This document shows positions 11,536 through 24,029 of a DNA stretch of 64,000 bases, piece after piece; within the stretch, counting starts at the first letter, position 1, and every line of letters begins with the position of its first letter. The stretch is from Daucus carota subsp. sativus (Eukaryota > Streptophyta > Magnoliopsida > Apiales > Apiaceae): positions 39,979,454 to 40,043,453 of the forward strand of contig NC_030389.2 of the NCBI RefSeq assembly GCF_001625215.2. Direction: 5' to 3'. A program made the position numbers and the translations under genes. Under the pieces are notes generated by a model that saw nothing but the letters and a program-made list of their open reading frames with translations, did no database searches and was not told the DNA's origin.

Positions 11536-12493
11536 CCTTTTAGATTTTAAATATATTATACCTCATTAAAAGTATTTGTAATTTATTGTTGAAAATTATT
11601 AAATCATTTCATCTATTTTAACATGATTTTGATGAAAATTTGTTCTTAATATGTGAATTACGATATCCTAAATCATGATTAAATGAAGATGTGTGGTCTG
11701 CGTTGTTTTAATTTTATTTCTTCTTTTTTATCGTAGGTTTGCGTAATAATTAAGTGATACATGATGATGATGGGGCAGATCATCAACACATTATTTTATA
11801 ACATATGTTGCACACACTTTGTACAAAAAGAAATTGAAACATATGTTGTATGTAAAAAGACCCATACCATATTTTATTATAAACACATCAATTGAATTAC
11901 TAACCTTATAATTGTACCCCAAAAAAATTCTAACACCTTTGATGTGGCTTACCTTTTTAATTTTTATATCAATTATATAGTACTTCAATGTCTTAGATCT
12001 CAAATTGATTTTACCTTTAGATTTTAACTATATTATACCTCATCAATAGAATCTGTAATTTATTGTTGAAAATTAGATTATTTCATCTAATATAACATGA
12101 TGTGACCTGACAAAAAAAACATGATTTTGTTGAAAATATATTCTTGATATGTGAATTACGATATCCAAAATCATGATTAGATGAAGATGTGTGGTCCGCG
12201 CTGTTTTAAATTTATTTCTTCTTTCTTGAGCGCGGGTTTGTGTAATAGTTAAGCGATACATGATAGGGCAAATCATCAAACACATTCTCTTTTAGCATAT
12301 TTTGCACACATATAAATAGAATTTGTAACATGTGTTTTATGAAAAAACACCCATACCTTATTTTATTATAAAAGCATCGATTGAACTACTAACCTTATAA
12401 TTTTGCCCACAAATTTTTTGACACCTTTGATGTGGCTTACCCTTTTAATTTTCATATCAATTATATACTAATTCAATGTCTTAGATCTCAAAA
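11536..12493. repeat. Tandem duplication, two ~470-480-bp non-coding copies
   Basis: Copy 1 (about 11536-12005) and copy 2 (about 12010-12493) share the same order of blocks: TTAGATTTTAA, GTAATTTATTGTTGAAAATTA, GTGAATTACGATATCC, ATCATGATTA then GATGTGTGGTC, TGATGTGGCTTACC, and TCAATGTCTTAGATCTCAAA. Copies differ by many substitutions and small indels, so the duplication is old. No long open frame is shared. Confidence 0.7.
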
Positions 12494-13067
12494 TGCTGAA
12501 ATTTTAAATAGCAAAAAGAGAGTAGATACCCATGAAGTTCATAATAACATTAGTTTAATTAGTTGTGTAATTACGTTTATAGCTTTGTGCAAACTCACAT
12601 TTTTAAATATGTTAGATACTCGTATTTCTTAAGGTGAGAAATGCAGCATATCATGTTCAATTGTTAAAGACCAAAGCAGGTACTCGATATTCTGGATTAT
12701 AGGAAAATTATTCTTTTTTTAGTCCCGTTTAGTCAGATATTAGTTTTCAACATATCGCGTCGGATTATCCGGTTCAGAATTAATAATATTTTATTAGTTT
12801 AATTTGTAGATGATTAATTAATTTAATTGTAGTTTGAATCATTTTATTTAACTTATTTCTCTGCATTATTTTATTTTAACCAAGTAAAATTTATAACTCA
12901 ATTATTTTTAGTAAGTCAAATAAATGTTTTTTATTATAATTTGGTTGACTTTTGACTAACAATATAGAATTACCCTAAATTAACTTTTATATTACAAGTC
13001 ATAATATTTCAAATTCATATATCATCAAAAGTACATCATTTAGATATATTTTCTAATACCAAATTTG

Positions 13068-13337
13068 ATGTCTTTGTCATTATTCTTATATCTATAATTT
13101 TTTTAAAAAAATTAATATGACATAGTCCATGTTGAAAGTCCATCAATTTTTCTTTTTAAAGATGCTCACTGAAATCTCAATTTTATTTGAATATAAATTA
13201 TAATGCCTTTGTCACTATTCTTATATCTATAATTTTTTTAAAAAAATTAATATGACATAGTCCATGTTGAAAGTCCATCAATTTTTCTTTTTAAAGATGC
13301 TCACTGAAATCTTAATTTTATTTGAATAAAAATTATA
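13068..13337. repeat. Direct tandem duplication, 135-bp period
   Basis: Copies at 13068-13202 and 13203-13337 are almost identical (for example AATATGACATAGTCCATG and AAAGTCCATCAATTTTTC in each). The near identity suggests a recent event or an assembly artefact. Confidence 0.8.
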
Positions 13338-13572
13338 TTTATTTTTGGAAATCTGAATCACAGTTCTAGCCCGATTGTTCAGATTCTTTTTAAATTTTAA
13401 ATTTATTCACGCAAATAATTAATTTACAGATATTAATCTATCATGCAAACAACATATGAGACTTAACTCAAATAATAACCTATCTCAAATAAATAAGATA
13501 TTGAAAATAATATAAATACAACAGTTTTAATGTATGTGGTTAATGTTTTTGAATAAAAAACTAATTGATTGT

Positions 13573-13770
13573 GTAGCTCAAGTGGTTTAAGTGGTGTAAT
13601 TGTGTTGGAGAGATCTTGGTTCAATTCCTAAGAAAAACATTTTTTTATATATGTGAGAAAAAGTTAGGTTCGGAGTTAGGCTCGGGTTCGGAGCTAGGTT
13701 CGGAGTTAGGCTCGGGTTCGGAGCTAGGTAATTTATTTGCTCAGGAGGGAGGCTTGACACGAACGTGTTG
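13573..13770 (+). mobile_element. tRNA-derived SINE-like sequence
   Basis: TAGCTCAAGTGG at about 13576 matches an RNA polymerase III A box, and GGTTCAATTCC at about 13617 a B box. The spacing of about 30 bases is that of tRNA genes and tRNA-derived SINEs. The sequence between cannot fold as a normal tRNA that I can see, so a SINE head is more likely. The 3' limit is uncertain. Confidence 0.5.
13666..13725 (+). repeat. 30-bp minisatellite, two exact copies
   Basis: The unit AGGTTCGGAGTTAGGCTCGG plus GTTCGGAGCT is repeated exactly (13666-13695, 13696-13725). Each unit is itself built from two TTCGGAG(T/C)TAGG-like halves. It lies in the body of the SINE-like sequence. Confidence 0.8.
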
Positions 13771-13947
13771 GGCTATTATATATATAAGTAGATTTTATTG
13801 GAACTTTGTGATGCACAGCAATACAAGAAAGGAGCCGTTAATGTATTCCAGGAAACACAAGCAGACAAAAGGGTAAAATGATCTTCTGAAGGCTGAAGGG
13901 CTTTTTGGTAAATGAAGCAGGAAGCACATAAGATTTGTGTGTGTGGT

Positions 13948-13967
13948 GGGGGGGGGGGGGGGGGGGG
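13948..13967 (+). repeat. Poly-G run, 20 bases
   Basis: Uninterrupted run of 20 G, preceded by a short GT tract. Homopolymers of this length are prone to miscounting. Confidence 0.9.
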
Positions 13968-14192
13968 ATGGGGGATATGAGCAAGGAGGAGTATCAATTG
14001 AGTATTCTGTTTTAAGGAGTGTACTGGCCACTCGAATGTCCAGATTATCGTTGTTGCTGTGATTCCTAAACTATTTTCTATATAATTCTAGTATTGATGC
14101 TTGTTCATTTCTGCAATTATATAAGTAATACATTACAAACTTATCGAAATATATCAAATTATTAAGAAATTGTCTTCTATCAAAATTATTTA

Positions 14193-14510
14193 CTCCCTCC
14201 GTCCCTCCCATTTCTTATCAAATGGGTTAGGCATGGAGGTTAAGAAATATGTATAAAGTATTGGAAAAGAGAAAGAAAAGTGGGTGAAGTGGTGGGATCC
14301 GCTGATTATTAATGTATAAAGAGAAGATAGTGGAGTAAAAGTAGTGTGAATTTTTAATGTATAAAGAGAAGATAGTGGAGTAAAAATAGTGTGAAAGGGA
14401 AAGAAAAGTGAAGAAGTGGTGGGACCATGGACTGTTTTTGGTAAATTTTGAAATGTAAAGAATTGGATGGGACACAGGAAATTGTAAAGAAATGTTTGGG
14501 ACGGAGGTAG
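14193..14510. mobile_element. Stowaway-type MITE (CTCCCTCCGTCCC termini)
   Basis: Begins CTCCCTCCGTCCC, ends GGGACGGAGGTAG, flanked by TA on both sides. 318 bp. It contains an internal direct repeat of about 53 bp (TGTATAAAGAGAAGATAGTG twice, near 14314 and 14358). Confidence 0.8.
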
Positions 14511-14582
14511 TATTTGTTTATTTATCAAGGAAGAAATGCCACAAGCATCTGATTTCTGGTACGGAAAAGTAATAGTATCGTA

Positions 14583-14816
14583 CTCCCTCTGTTTTTTTTT
14601 ATATGACGCTTTGACTTTTGGCACACACTTTTAAGTGCTTTGACCGGGTAGTTAAAAATATAATTTTTAAAATTTTCTTTTTTTGAATAAAAGTTTTGAT
14701 CATATATTATTATTCAGAAAAAGAAATTTTAAAAAATAATATTTTTAACTACCCGGTCAAAGCACTTAAAAGTATGTGCCAAAAGTCAAAGCGTCATAAA
14801 AAAAAAACAGAGGGAG
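14583..14816. mobile_element. Stowaway-type foldback MITE, copy 2
   Basis: Same family and same 234-bp length as the element at 10074-10307, with only a few base differences. TA duplication on both sides, near-perfect palindrome. The two copies are 4.3 kb apart in direct orientation. Confidence 0.85.
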
Positions 14817-15230
14817 TACATTATATGGTTGTGAGGGAGTATATGGATCAATGATTGTCAGCATAGACAAAGCACGTAAATACTTATGCTCAGTGCACTC
14901 ACTTGCTGCGAGCTTTAGACAGTCAGTCCTCGAGCCCTTCAAAATCGCCAGAGCAAATCTCTCGATGACCCCGAACACGCCACCTCATCCTATCATTTCT
15001 CTCGTGCTCTTGTTTTTTTTTTCTTTCAATATTATAAAAAAATTATATAACTTTAATTTATTTATATACTAACAACTTTATATAAGGCATAAATTTCCCC
15101 TTGTTCAATTGAGTTGATTTGGTTTTGGTCATGATGCATACATGATGTCACTCACATAGAGACTTCATTGTGAAAAATATCGAATCAAATTTAAATAAAT
15201 GCTGTGAGAATCAGAACAAACTATTAAATA

Positions 15231-15511
15231 CTCCCTCCGTTCCTTTGAATTCTATACACTTTCCTTTTCGGGATGTCCCATTCAATTCTATACATTTCAA
15301 AATTTTCCCAAAAATGTAAACTTTTATAATATAAAAATACCACCCACCCACTACTTCCATCTACTTTTCCAAATTTATCAATTAAATATGCATGGGTCCC
15401 ACCACTTTAACTACTTTTCTTTCCCTTTCTTATTACTTTACACTATTTTATACACTTTTCTTAGTCTCCGTGTCCATTTCAAATGTATACTTTCCAGAGG
15501 GACGGAGGGAG
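15231..15511. mobile_element. Stowaway-type MITE
   Basis: Begins CTCCCTCCGTTCC, ends GGGACGGAGGGAG, flanked by TA. 281 bp, AT-rich centre, no coding capacity. Confidence 0.8.
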
Positions 15512-15513
15512 TA

Positions 15514-16266
15514 CATATATTACCAATTATGGAATTAATTTGGCAATTTGTCCGAAATATTTAATTCATTTTACATTGTCACACAACATGACCCTACGTG
15601 CGTGTATAAAAATGGGGCCAAGAGCTGAGGAAACCTTGGAAGTAGCTTCAAGAGATTTACTGGACATTATTATGAGGTGAGGAGAAGCAAAAAGTAGTTC
15701 AAAACCTCAACTAGTGATATACTAGTATAATATTGTAGTAAATTTAAGCAGATACTTGAACATGGAGGCCATCATGTCCCCTTGCTTCCAAACTCTATAA
15801 AGTTCTCTTATTTTATCTTTTTAATTCATCCATGTTTTTTACCCATGAGCTTTCGACCCCTCTAAATTTGGGACTCATAACGAATTTAAGTAATTTACTT
15901 TTACAAAATTTTGATAAAGAAAAAGGAGCAGGGATGAGGGGAAAACATTATTAGGAGTGTTGATGCTGGTGTTTGGATCCGTTTTCTAAATCTGGCTTCC
16001 ATACTAGAATCAACTTACTCGAAGATAGGAGAACTTATTTTTGAAATTTGACTTTACGAAAATGGTACGAGTTCAATTGTAAAAACAATTTATTATTTAT
16101 TATTAGTATACTAATAGTTTTTATATTTATTATATTAATCTCAAAAAATATTTAAACACATAAATTAATATTACATTTTACTTAAAAATAACTTCACACC
16201 CTACTATTATTACTACTAACCACAAAAACAAAATTCATTCCTAGTCTGCAGCTCTAATTACGTGTT

Positions 16267-16304
<38 letters not shown>

Positions 16305-16781
16305 GAACAGATTATACAAGTTCAACATCCACGTTGTATTTTGGGTTGAGATTTTGAGTTGTGTTGTTTGAAACAGTTCTGGTATTTTTGACTAGTACGA
16401 CGTTATACATTACATTGGTTGAACTATCCTGTAATTGTCTAAATTTACCAAATTCAAAATGAATGGCACAACAACAATAATAAACCTAAAATCGCCCTGC
16501 TTTATTAAATCTATAATAAATAACACAACGGGAAAAATATCGCAGAATGGAGATCCATAGACACCTAATTTCCCCCAAGTGTGCTGATACTCTATCTATA
16601 CATGCTAACATAGGTGAAATGCACTTGGCGGAATAACGATAAAATTTTGTGTTGGAACCTGAGCAAAAAACTTGTTGAAAGGCAGAAAAAAGGTATACTC
16701 TTAACAACAAATAACACGGACAATGTTAGAGCTGGAAGCGTCAAGTATCCTGAGATTGTTTCAGCATGCTGCAAGCGAAAT
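15514..16781. other. Spacer downstream of the FBL4-like gene
   Basis: No gene seen. The part next to 16782 should contain the 3' UTR of the minus-strand F-box gene. It also holds the long G run at 16269. Confidence 0.5.
16269..16303 (+). repeat. Poly-G run, about 35 bases
   Basis: An unbroken run of about 35 G between GTTTT and TGAACAG. This is very unusual in a plant genome and may be a real G-quadruplex-prone tract or an assembly fault. Confidence 0.9.
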
Positions 16782-19700
16782 TCAGAGGTCAACACATAGG
16801 TATGAGATGATGGATCCGGCTCTGCGTCTAGTCCTTTGACTAACCTTCCATTTTTCAACCAAGATTTTCTTCATTTTGTCACAGCTCGAAACCACAGTGG
16901 CCACCCCGGCTGCAGTAATACCCGGGCAATAGACCATGTGGCAAGTTTCGAGCAGAGGACACCTTTTAACAAGATGCTCTAGACCAACATCTGTTATTTG
17001 ACGGCAGTGTGATAGCACTATGTCCTTTAGTAAAGGGCAACCTTCACCCAGTTCAGCCATTGCCATGTTTCCTAAATTCTGCATAGATCAGTGGGAGAAG
17101 CAAAAATTTTAAAAAGTCATAAGACATTGATTTTACTGCATCTGGCCTACACGAATACTGCACTATATGAACACTAGTGTCCCATGTGTCATAGGCTCAT
17201 AGCAGGGGCTGTTGAAAGCCATCTACAGATTTTTACTGATGCAGGACTAAAATCCCATCATTCTAGCTCAATAAAGCATGCATATTAGAAGAAGAAAATC
17301 AAATGTAGAATATGACTTGTGAGTATATACAGAAACCAAACCTGAAGAACACTTATATCAAGGTAACTGACTTTGGGGCACCCTCTTGCAATGGCTATTA
17401 TTCCTGCATCCCCGATTTGGTGGCAGCCACTAACATTTAGATGATGCAAGGAGCAACCTCGACCAATTGCAATTAGGGCGCTGTCTCCTACCCTGGCAAT
17501 CATACAGGTAGCAGGTCAGACGGAAACAGTAATGTAATATATACATTTAAATATGTATTGATCTACTACTAGTATATACACATATAAATACATTTTCTCA
17601 AAAAGAATAGTTGTGTAGTACAAAATTCACCGAGATGAAATGGCATTTGCCTAGGAGCTCACAAGACAAAAACCAGCATCTTAATAGCTTACTGCTGGAC
17701 ACCTAGGCAACAAATTGCAATTACTGGGTAATATCCCAACCACAGAACCACACATATACAGTGTGAAAAAAAATACACAGTACTGTATATATAATTAGGC
17801 CCTATAGTATTAATGTCAAATAACTAAGGCACCATCTGGCCAAACTTATTTTGTCGAATATGTTCTCAATATAAGGGCTTATTTTTGGAAAAAATATACA
17901 CATTTAAGTACTTTTTTGGAAATACATATTAAGCATGTGTTTAATATTCCTAATTTAGCAAAAATAAGTACTTATTCTCAGAAAAAGGTAGATATCTACA
18001 AACTAAAATTACATTCTCGTTTTTTTATCTTGACAATTTTTTAATCTTCATACAGATTGTGCTTCAGCAATTTTCCGAGAACGGGCTTAGCAAAACACTC
18101 AAAGTTGTTTTTGTCTAAAAATATTGCTTCAATCTCCTGTATCGAATACAAATTGTATGTTCTTTAAAAGGCTAAGGTATAAGCACTTTGCAGGAGCTGC
18201 TAATTTATGTTATTCTATAAAGGTATAATGGCAACAGGTTGAACCCACTATCTCCAATGGCCATTAGGTCCCAAAAGAGTGCCATAGTGCAACCTCAACA
18301 TATATAGATAACAAACTTTTACTTGATAATCAACCCTCAGCAACAAGAACAATAAACACTAAATACGAATCACAATTGTTTATTATTTACAAACTTGCAC
18401 TACATCAGCAATTGCATCACAGATCACATGTACATAGTTGTAAGCAATACCAATCACCTCATTTGAGAAATCAAAACGTTCTTACCTATCGCAAAACCGC
18501 AGGCTAAGATCTGTGAGGAATTTACAGTTCTCGCCAACAGCTATGATACCCCGGTTCCCAACCTTTAAAAAGATAGAGCATAACATAAAGTATTGCTAAA
18601 AGACAATGATACATGAACTTAAAATAAATAAATATATAACATTCCTGAATTTAAGGGGACAAAAAAAAACCATAAATTTTCTGCACGTTAAAATCTAGTG
18701 ATAGCTGCTGAGACAAGTTAGAATTAGCTATAGATATTATGCATTGGAGCAAGTATAATGGTTGCGCTATAATTAATGGAGCTATTCCTATAATTTAACA
18801 TCAAAACGTATATTTTGGTTCCAAAATAACACCATCTTTCCAATGGTTGGTTTCAATCTTGTTTCAAATTTAACCAACTTCTAAATAGATCCCATACGAA
18901 CATAAATTTAACCAACATTCAAAAACCCCACACTTTCAAGTACCTTTTTATCCATTTATCTCTAGCTTTCTACTTTAGCAGTTATAGATCCATTTATCTT
19001 TTATTCTAAATATAGCACAAACTATAACATTGTTCTATTTTGCAAACATATATAGAAGGCTTAATAATCTTTTAATCCTTAAAGTTTGGGGGTATGTACT
19101 GATTAGCCTCAACGTTTTAACTCGGCCGATTCAACCCTCCAACTATTCGTTATTGTACCGAATAATCCTCATACCAGGACAAAGTGATAAAACAGTACAT
19201 AACGAAGGGACAAGCTTGACAATTCACACCATTTTTCCAATACGAGGGTATTGGTACATAACGCACAGTTCGAGGATTGAATCGGTCGAGTTAAAACGTT
19301 GAGGGATGATCGGTACATACCCCCAAACTTTGGGAGGTCATTAAAAGAACGAAACTTTTTTATGTCCCTTTTTTGTGTTTGTAGTAGAAATGTTATAAAT
19401 ATAATGGGTCCCCCTGTATGCACATCAATTTCACTAATACTTTCCAGATATAAGTCCTTATTTCTTCTTTTAAAATGACAAATAATGCTAGAGGTCCTAG
19501 AAAGTGTCCCAAATATATTCCAAAAAATAATGTGTCAAGTTGTCATTGGTTACTTCCTTACAAATATAATGAGTCCCCTTGTTTACACATCAATTTTACT
19601 CATTAAAACATGCCATGTGTTTTTTGGGAGTTTCTTTGAGAGTTATTTTGATACCCCTAGCATTACTCAAAAATAGTAACCGCACGTATATTTTTCTATA

Positions 19701-22700
19701 GTACTTAGCATCCTAAATTCAATAATTTCTATCTTCGTTTCGGGGAAAATAATGCTACACTGTTTAAAGTTGAAATTCTGAAATCCCCCTTCCATTGTAC
19801 TCATTTATATCTTTGTTTCTAAAGTAAATAATTATTCATCTTCAAATTTGAGGGAGCACTATTTATATGTTGCAGAGTACCTTCAAATTTGAAGTAGCAC
19901 CATTTATATGTTGTCAAGTGTGTCATGAGAGTAAAGAAAAATTATCTTCAATATGAACAAATAGATAGCTATATTAATATATGAGACTATCCGAGAATTT
20001 CAGAATAAATACATGTAGGCTTGGTTAAAAATAAATTTACGTATGCTTGGTTACGATTGATAACGACAATGTCATAATAATATGAATTTAATGTGGACTA
20101 TTTATTATTTTATTTGGTGTGATAAATTTCATTTGAGATTAAATGTTAATATATACGGGCTTAATATGAAAGGAAAAAAAAAAGAGCATGGAATTGTCGG
20201 TTGTTTCAAAAGAGCATGGATTCTGCAAAATATTAATACCAATAGTTGAAGGGTTGAAATGTACGTTGATCGGTACATACACCACAACTTTAAGGGATAA
20301 AAGGTCATTGTCTCATCTGACCTAGTTTTGTTACTATATTTGGTGTTTTATGAGTTTATAAGTAAGATAATAGCTTAATAATAGAGAATTAGAGAAGAAA
20401 TAGGCGACAATGAAGATGAGAAACAGAGTTCACATAGATCAGAGTTAGATGAGAAGAGAAACTTGAAGAACAAGATGGATTTCCAGAGAGAGAAACCCTA
20501 GAGAGAAGAGGGAGAGAATTGTGGAACAAGTTCCATTTTCATATATTCATCATGCATAATCTCAAAGTACATGACTTAACAACTATTTATAGACCATGAA
20601 CTCTAAGTAACTCTAGAATAGTAAATGACTCTATTGCCCTTACTATTATTGTTACCCCATACTACTATAGACTACTACTAAACTGATTCCTAACATTTCT
20701 CCCCCCTTGAAAATTAACCATGTCCTCATGGTTGATCTTGCATTTTTCAACTTCTTTCCACCTAAACCAAGTAGTCTCTGCTCAATCTACTTTTCCTTTC
20801 AAGTAGAACTCTTTTTCCTCTGAGAAGATTCATGTAACAGGTGTTGAAGTCCTAGAATACTAGTAGAAACACCAAGAAGAACATCTTGGAGACTATTTAA
20901 ATCTCCTCCTGGATCAAAAATGTATATTGCAACACTTTCCTTCGAAGCTTGATGGTATTCAGGACTCATGGACTTCTTCATTTCAAATTTACATTCTTCC
21001 AGAAAATTGAGGCTCTCCACTGGGAGTGAATAAGGCATACGCTGTTATGTATATAGAGGAAGATAGATGCAGAAAAGGGAGAGGTCGATCTAGAATTTAG
21101 GAAGACACAGCTAAGTAGATCCCAAAATTTAATAGTGTGCAGCAAAGAAGGCTTCTATGAAAAAACCTTGAGAAATCTGAAGCCTCCGCGGAATATCTTT
21201 AAATTGCATATAGCCCCCTAGCAACCATTTCCAATGTCCTGAAATTTTGTTTCATTCTCTTTTAACTCTTGAAAAGGTTTTCTAAATAATGAACCCCCGC
21301 CAGGGCACCAATCTTGTGTCACTAAAAAACTAGACCAAGATCTTCGGTCTAATATAACTATTTCTACCATGTTTTGTTTTGGAAGAAAAGGATCGAAGAG
21401 GAAAACGGACTTGCTAACCAAAAGAATGACTTCAGACTTAGTCGAGTTTTAGAATAATTAGTTTCTTTCATATTTAATTCTTTGAATAAAGAATGCCTTT
21501 TGCTTTACAAATTTTTCCTCACCTTGGAAACCTAAAAATAATATTCCTTAATTTACTCATTTGCTCAGAGGTTTTAGACATTTCAATTTTCTACTGAAAT
21601 TTGTAAACTAGCCATGTTTCTTTTCCTCTTAATCACACAAGAGACCGATTTCAAGTATTAACGATACTTGTTTGTTGCCGATCACAGAGAATACATGACA
21701 TATAGAAAACACTCTAATGTAAATTGTTTGATGATAGCTTTGACCCGGGCTTTGGCTCCATGGTAGTTACAGTCCAGCCTAAAAAAATGGTGTTGATATA
21801 GCAAAGAGTAGGAGAATTCTTGACATAGCCTTAGACTTTAGTTCCACCAGAGAGAATGAAAATGCCAAAGAAGTCCGGAATTATGTGAGGCACTGTTGTG
21901 TACTTTAATTAAAGTCACTAGAAATCTTAACTAAAGCAATTCGCAAGATGCATGGAGTGAAATAAAAGCAACAATTTTTCACTTGCATGAAGTATACTTT
22001 TGTTATTCTGTTAAGAATCTGTTAAGAATCAAGTTCGATGACAAGTGAAGTTTTTATGTCAGATATGATGCAATATTATAGGGGTGTGTACAGTTAGTGT
22101 AGTAAAGCAAACATCTTAAGATGTAAATAAAATGTAATACCAGGTAACATCTTCGGATGTGGAGCTTTTTGAGAAGTTTGCAACCTCTTGCTATACTGCA
22201 TATGGCATCATCCCCGATACTTGAACAGTCTACCAAATGTAGCGCTTGCAAATACTTGCAGCCTCTGCCTACCTCAGAAAGGGCAAAGTTACCTATCTTT
22301 TGACAGTACAATAGAGCCAACTCAGAAAGCTGCCTGCAAGATATAAGACCTATATATTAGAATTGTGATAGAATTCCAACATATGAAATCATCACAACAA
22401 AGCTCAAAGAGAGAGTATATGGCAGAGGGGCATAGATACCCAGAAGCTAAGTATGATGACAATGGCAAATTCATTCTAGCAGATATCCAACAGTCACCTA
22501 TCATGTCAGTAACAAAATTCTTTCTAGAAAGGAAATACAGTAGATGGCCTTAGATGTGGTTGTTGTAACTAAAAATTCCAAAGGCTTTAACTAGATAATA
22601 AATAAACAAGGGAAATTCTCAATAGTACCCTTTTGGTTTGACTTTTCCAAGTGGTGCCATATCTTGATTTGGACTTGCGAGTGGCGCCCTTAAAATTTAA

Positions 22701-23982
22701 TTACACTAATCCTAACATTCCGTTAATCTTATCCTTTTTTATAAATTAACATTTATTTATTTATTTTAAAATAAGAAAATAATCGTTGTTGTAATAAAAT
22801 AAAATAAAAAATATAAATAGACACGTCTTTACATCAGGTAATAGCATTAATCAGGTTCAGTTGATGGCAGGTGAGGGTTCGAGAGTAAAGGGGGAAAGAA
22901 GGAAGCGTGATCGTTCTCACTACCATCACCTCATTCTCACTATCATTAGCATCATATCAACTGATTGTTTTCACAGGTATGTATTTGATTCATTCATATC
23001 ATCGAGTACTTCATTTTTTCATCAGTCTGTATACAATTGTGTGTTGTGTATATAAATTCGTATATATGATATGCACGGCATATTTATGTGTTCACGTGAT
23101 GTTCTTTAGGGTTTTCAGATTGCAAAATGTGTTATGACAATAGTTTGAAATTTATTTAGAGAGTTAAGGAGGTTGTAATAAAAAAATACTAGGATAAGGG
23201 ATCAATCATATGCATCCAAGGCGGCCAAAGCAGAATCAACATAAGCAGGAACCTCTCAATCATCAATCAATCAGCATCTCACAGGGGACTCCATCTCAAT
23301 CCCAGCAATAAATTTGATCTTGGTTGTTTAACAGTCTGCTCTTTCGAAACATTATGATGATGTTTTAGACTGTCTTTTGCTAGTTTAGACTATCTTTTGT
23401 AAATTATTCTGATATCAAGTGTATCAGACTGTTATGTTTGTGAAATTTTAAGTACATTTTGATTCTACATATGATTTTTCTTGTGCTTTAACGTTTATAA
23501 ATGTTTTGCTTAACGGAATAGTAGGATTACTGTAATTATATACTTTAAAGGTGCCACTTGTAAGTCTAAAAACAAGAAATGACACCTCTTGAAAGTCAAT
23601 AAACAATTATGTTCAAAATCAAATTGATAACAAACATAAACAAAGACATCTGTAGTTTGAAAGATATGCATAATATCCCCTAAAAGTGATCAACATAGAG
23701 AACAGTTCTTCGACTAGGGTAGGGTATGCGGAGTAGGAGCATGCAATTTACAGGAATTCTGCAGGAAAAGGGTACATTCTTCATATCTTTATCCACCTAT
23801 TTACATTTTATTTTCCTACAGATTTAATCATGCACTAATTCCTTGTTTTTTATTTGCCAGCTTTAGGCAAGCTAGTACTCACTCAGAAATAGGATTGCTT
23901 ATTGGCTAAAATGCAACTTATATGCGTAACTGAACCTTTTTATATATAGACACAAAACCACCAGAAGCATATATATGAACAA

Positions 23983-24029
<47 letters not shown>

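Noticed and set aside
13776-14031. Minus-strand frames with poly-Pro runs
   Set aside because: They are only translations of the poly-G run at 13948.
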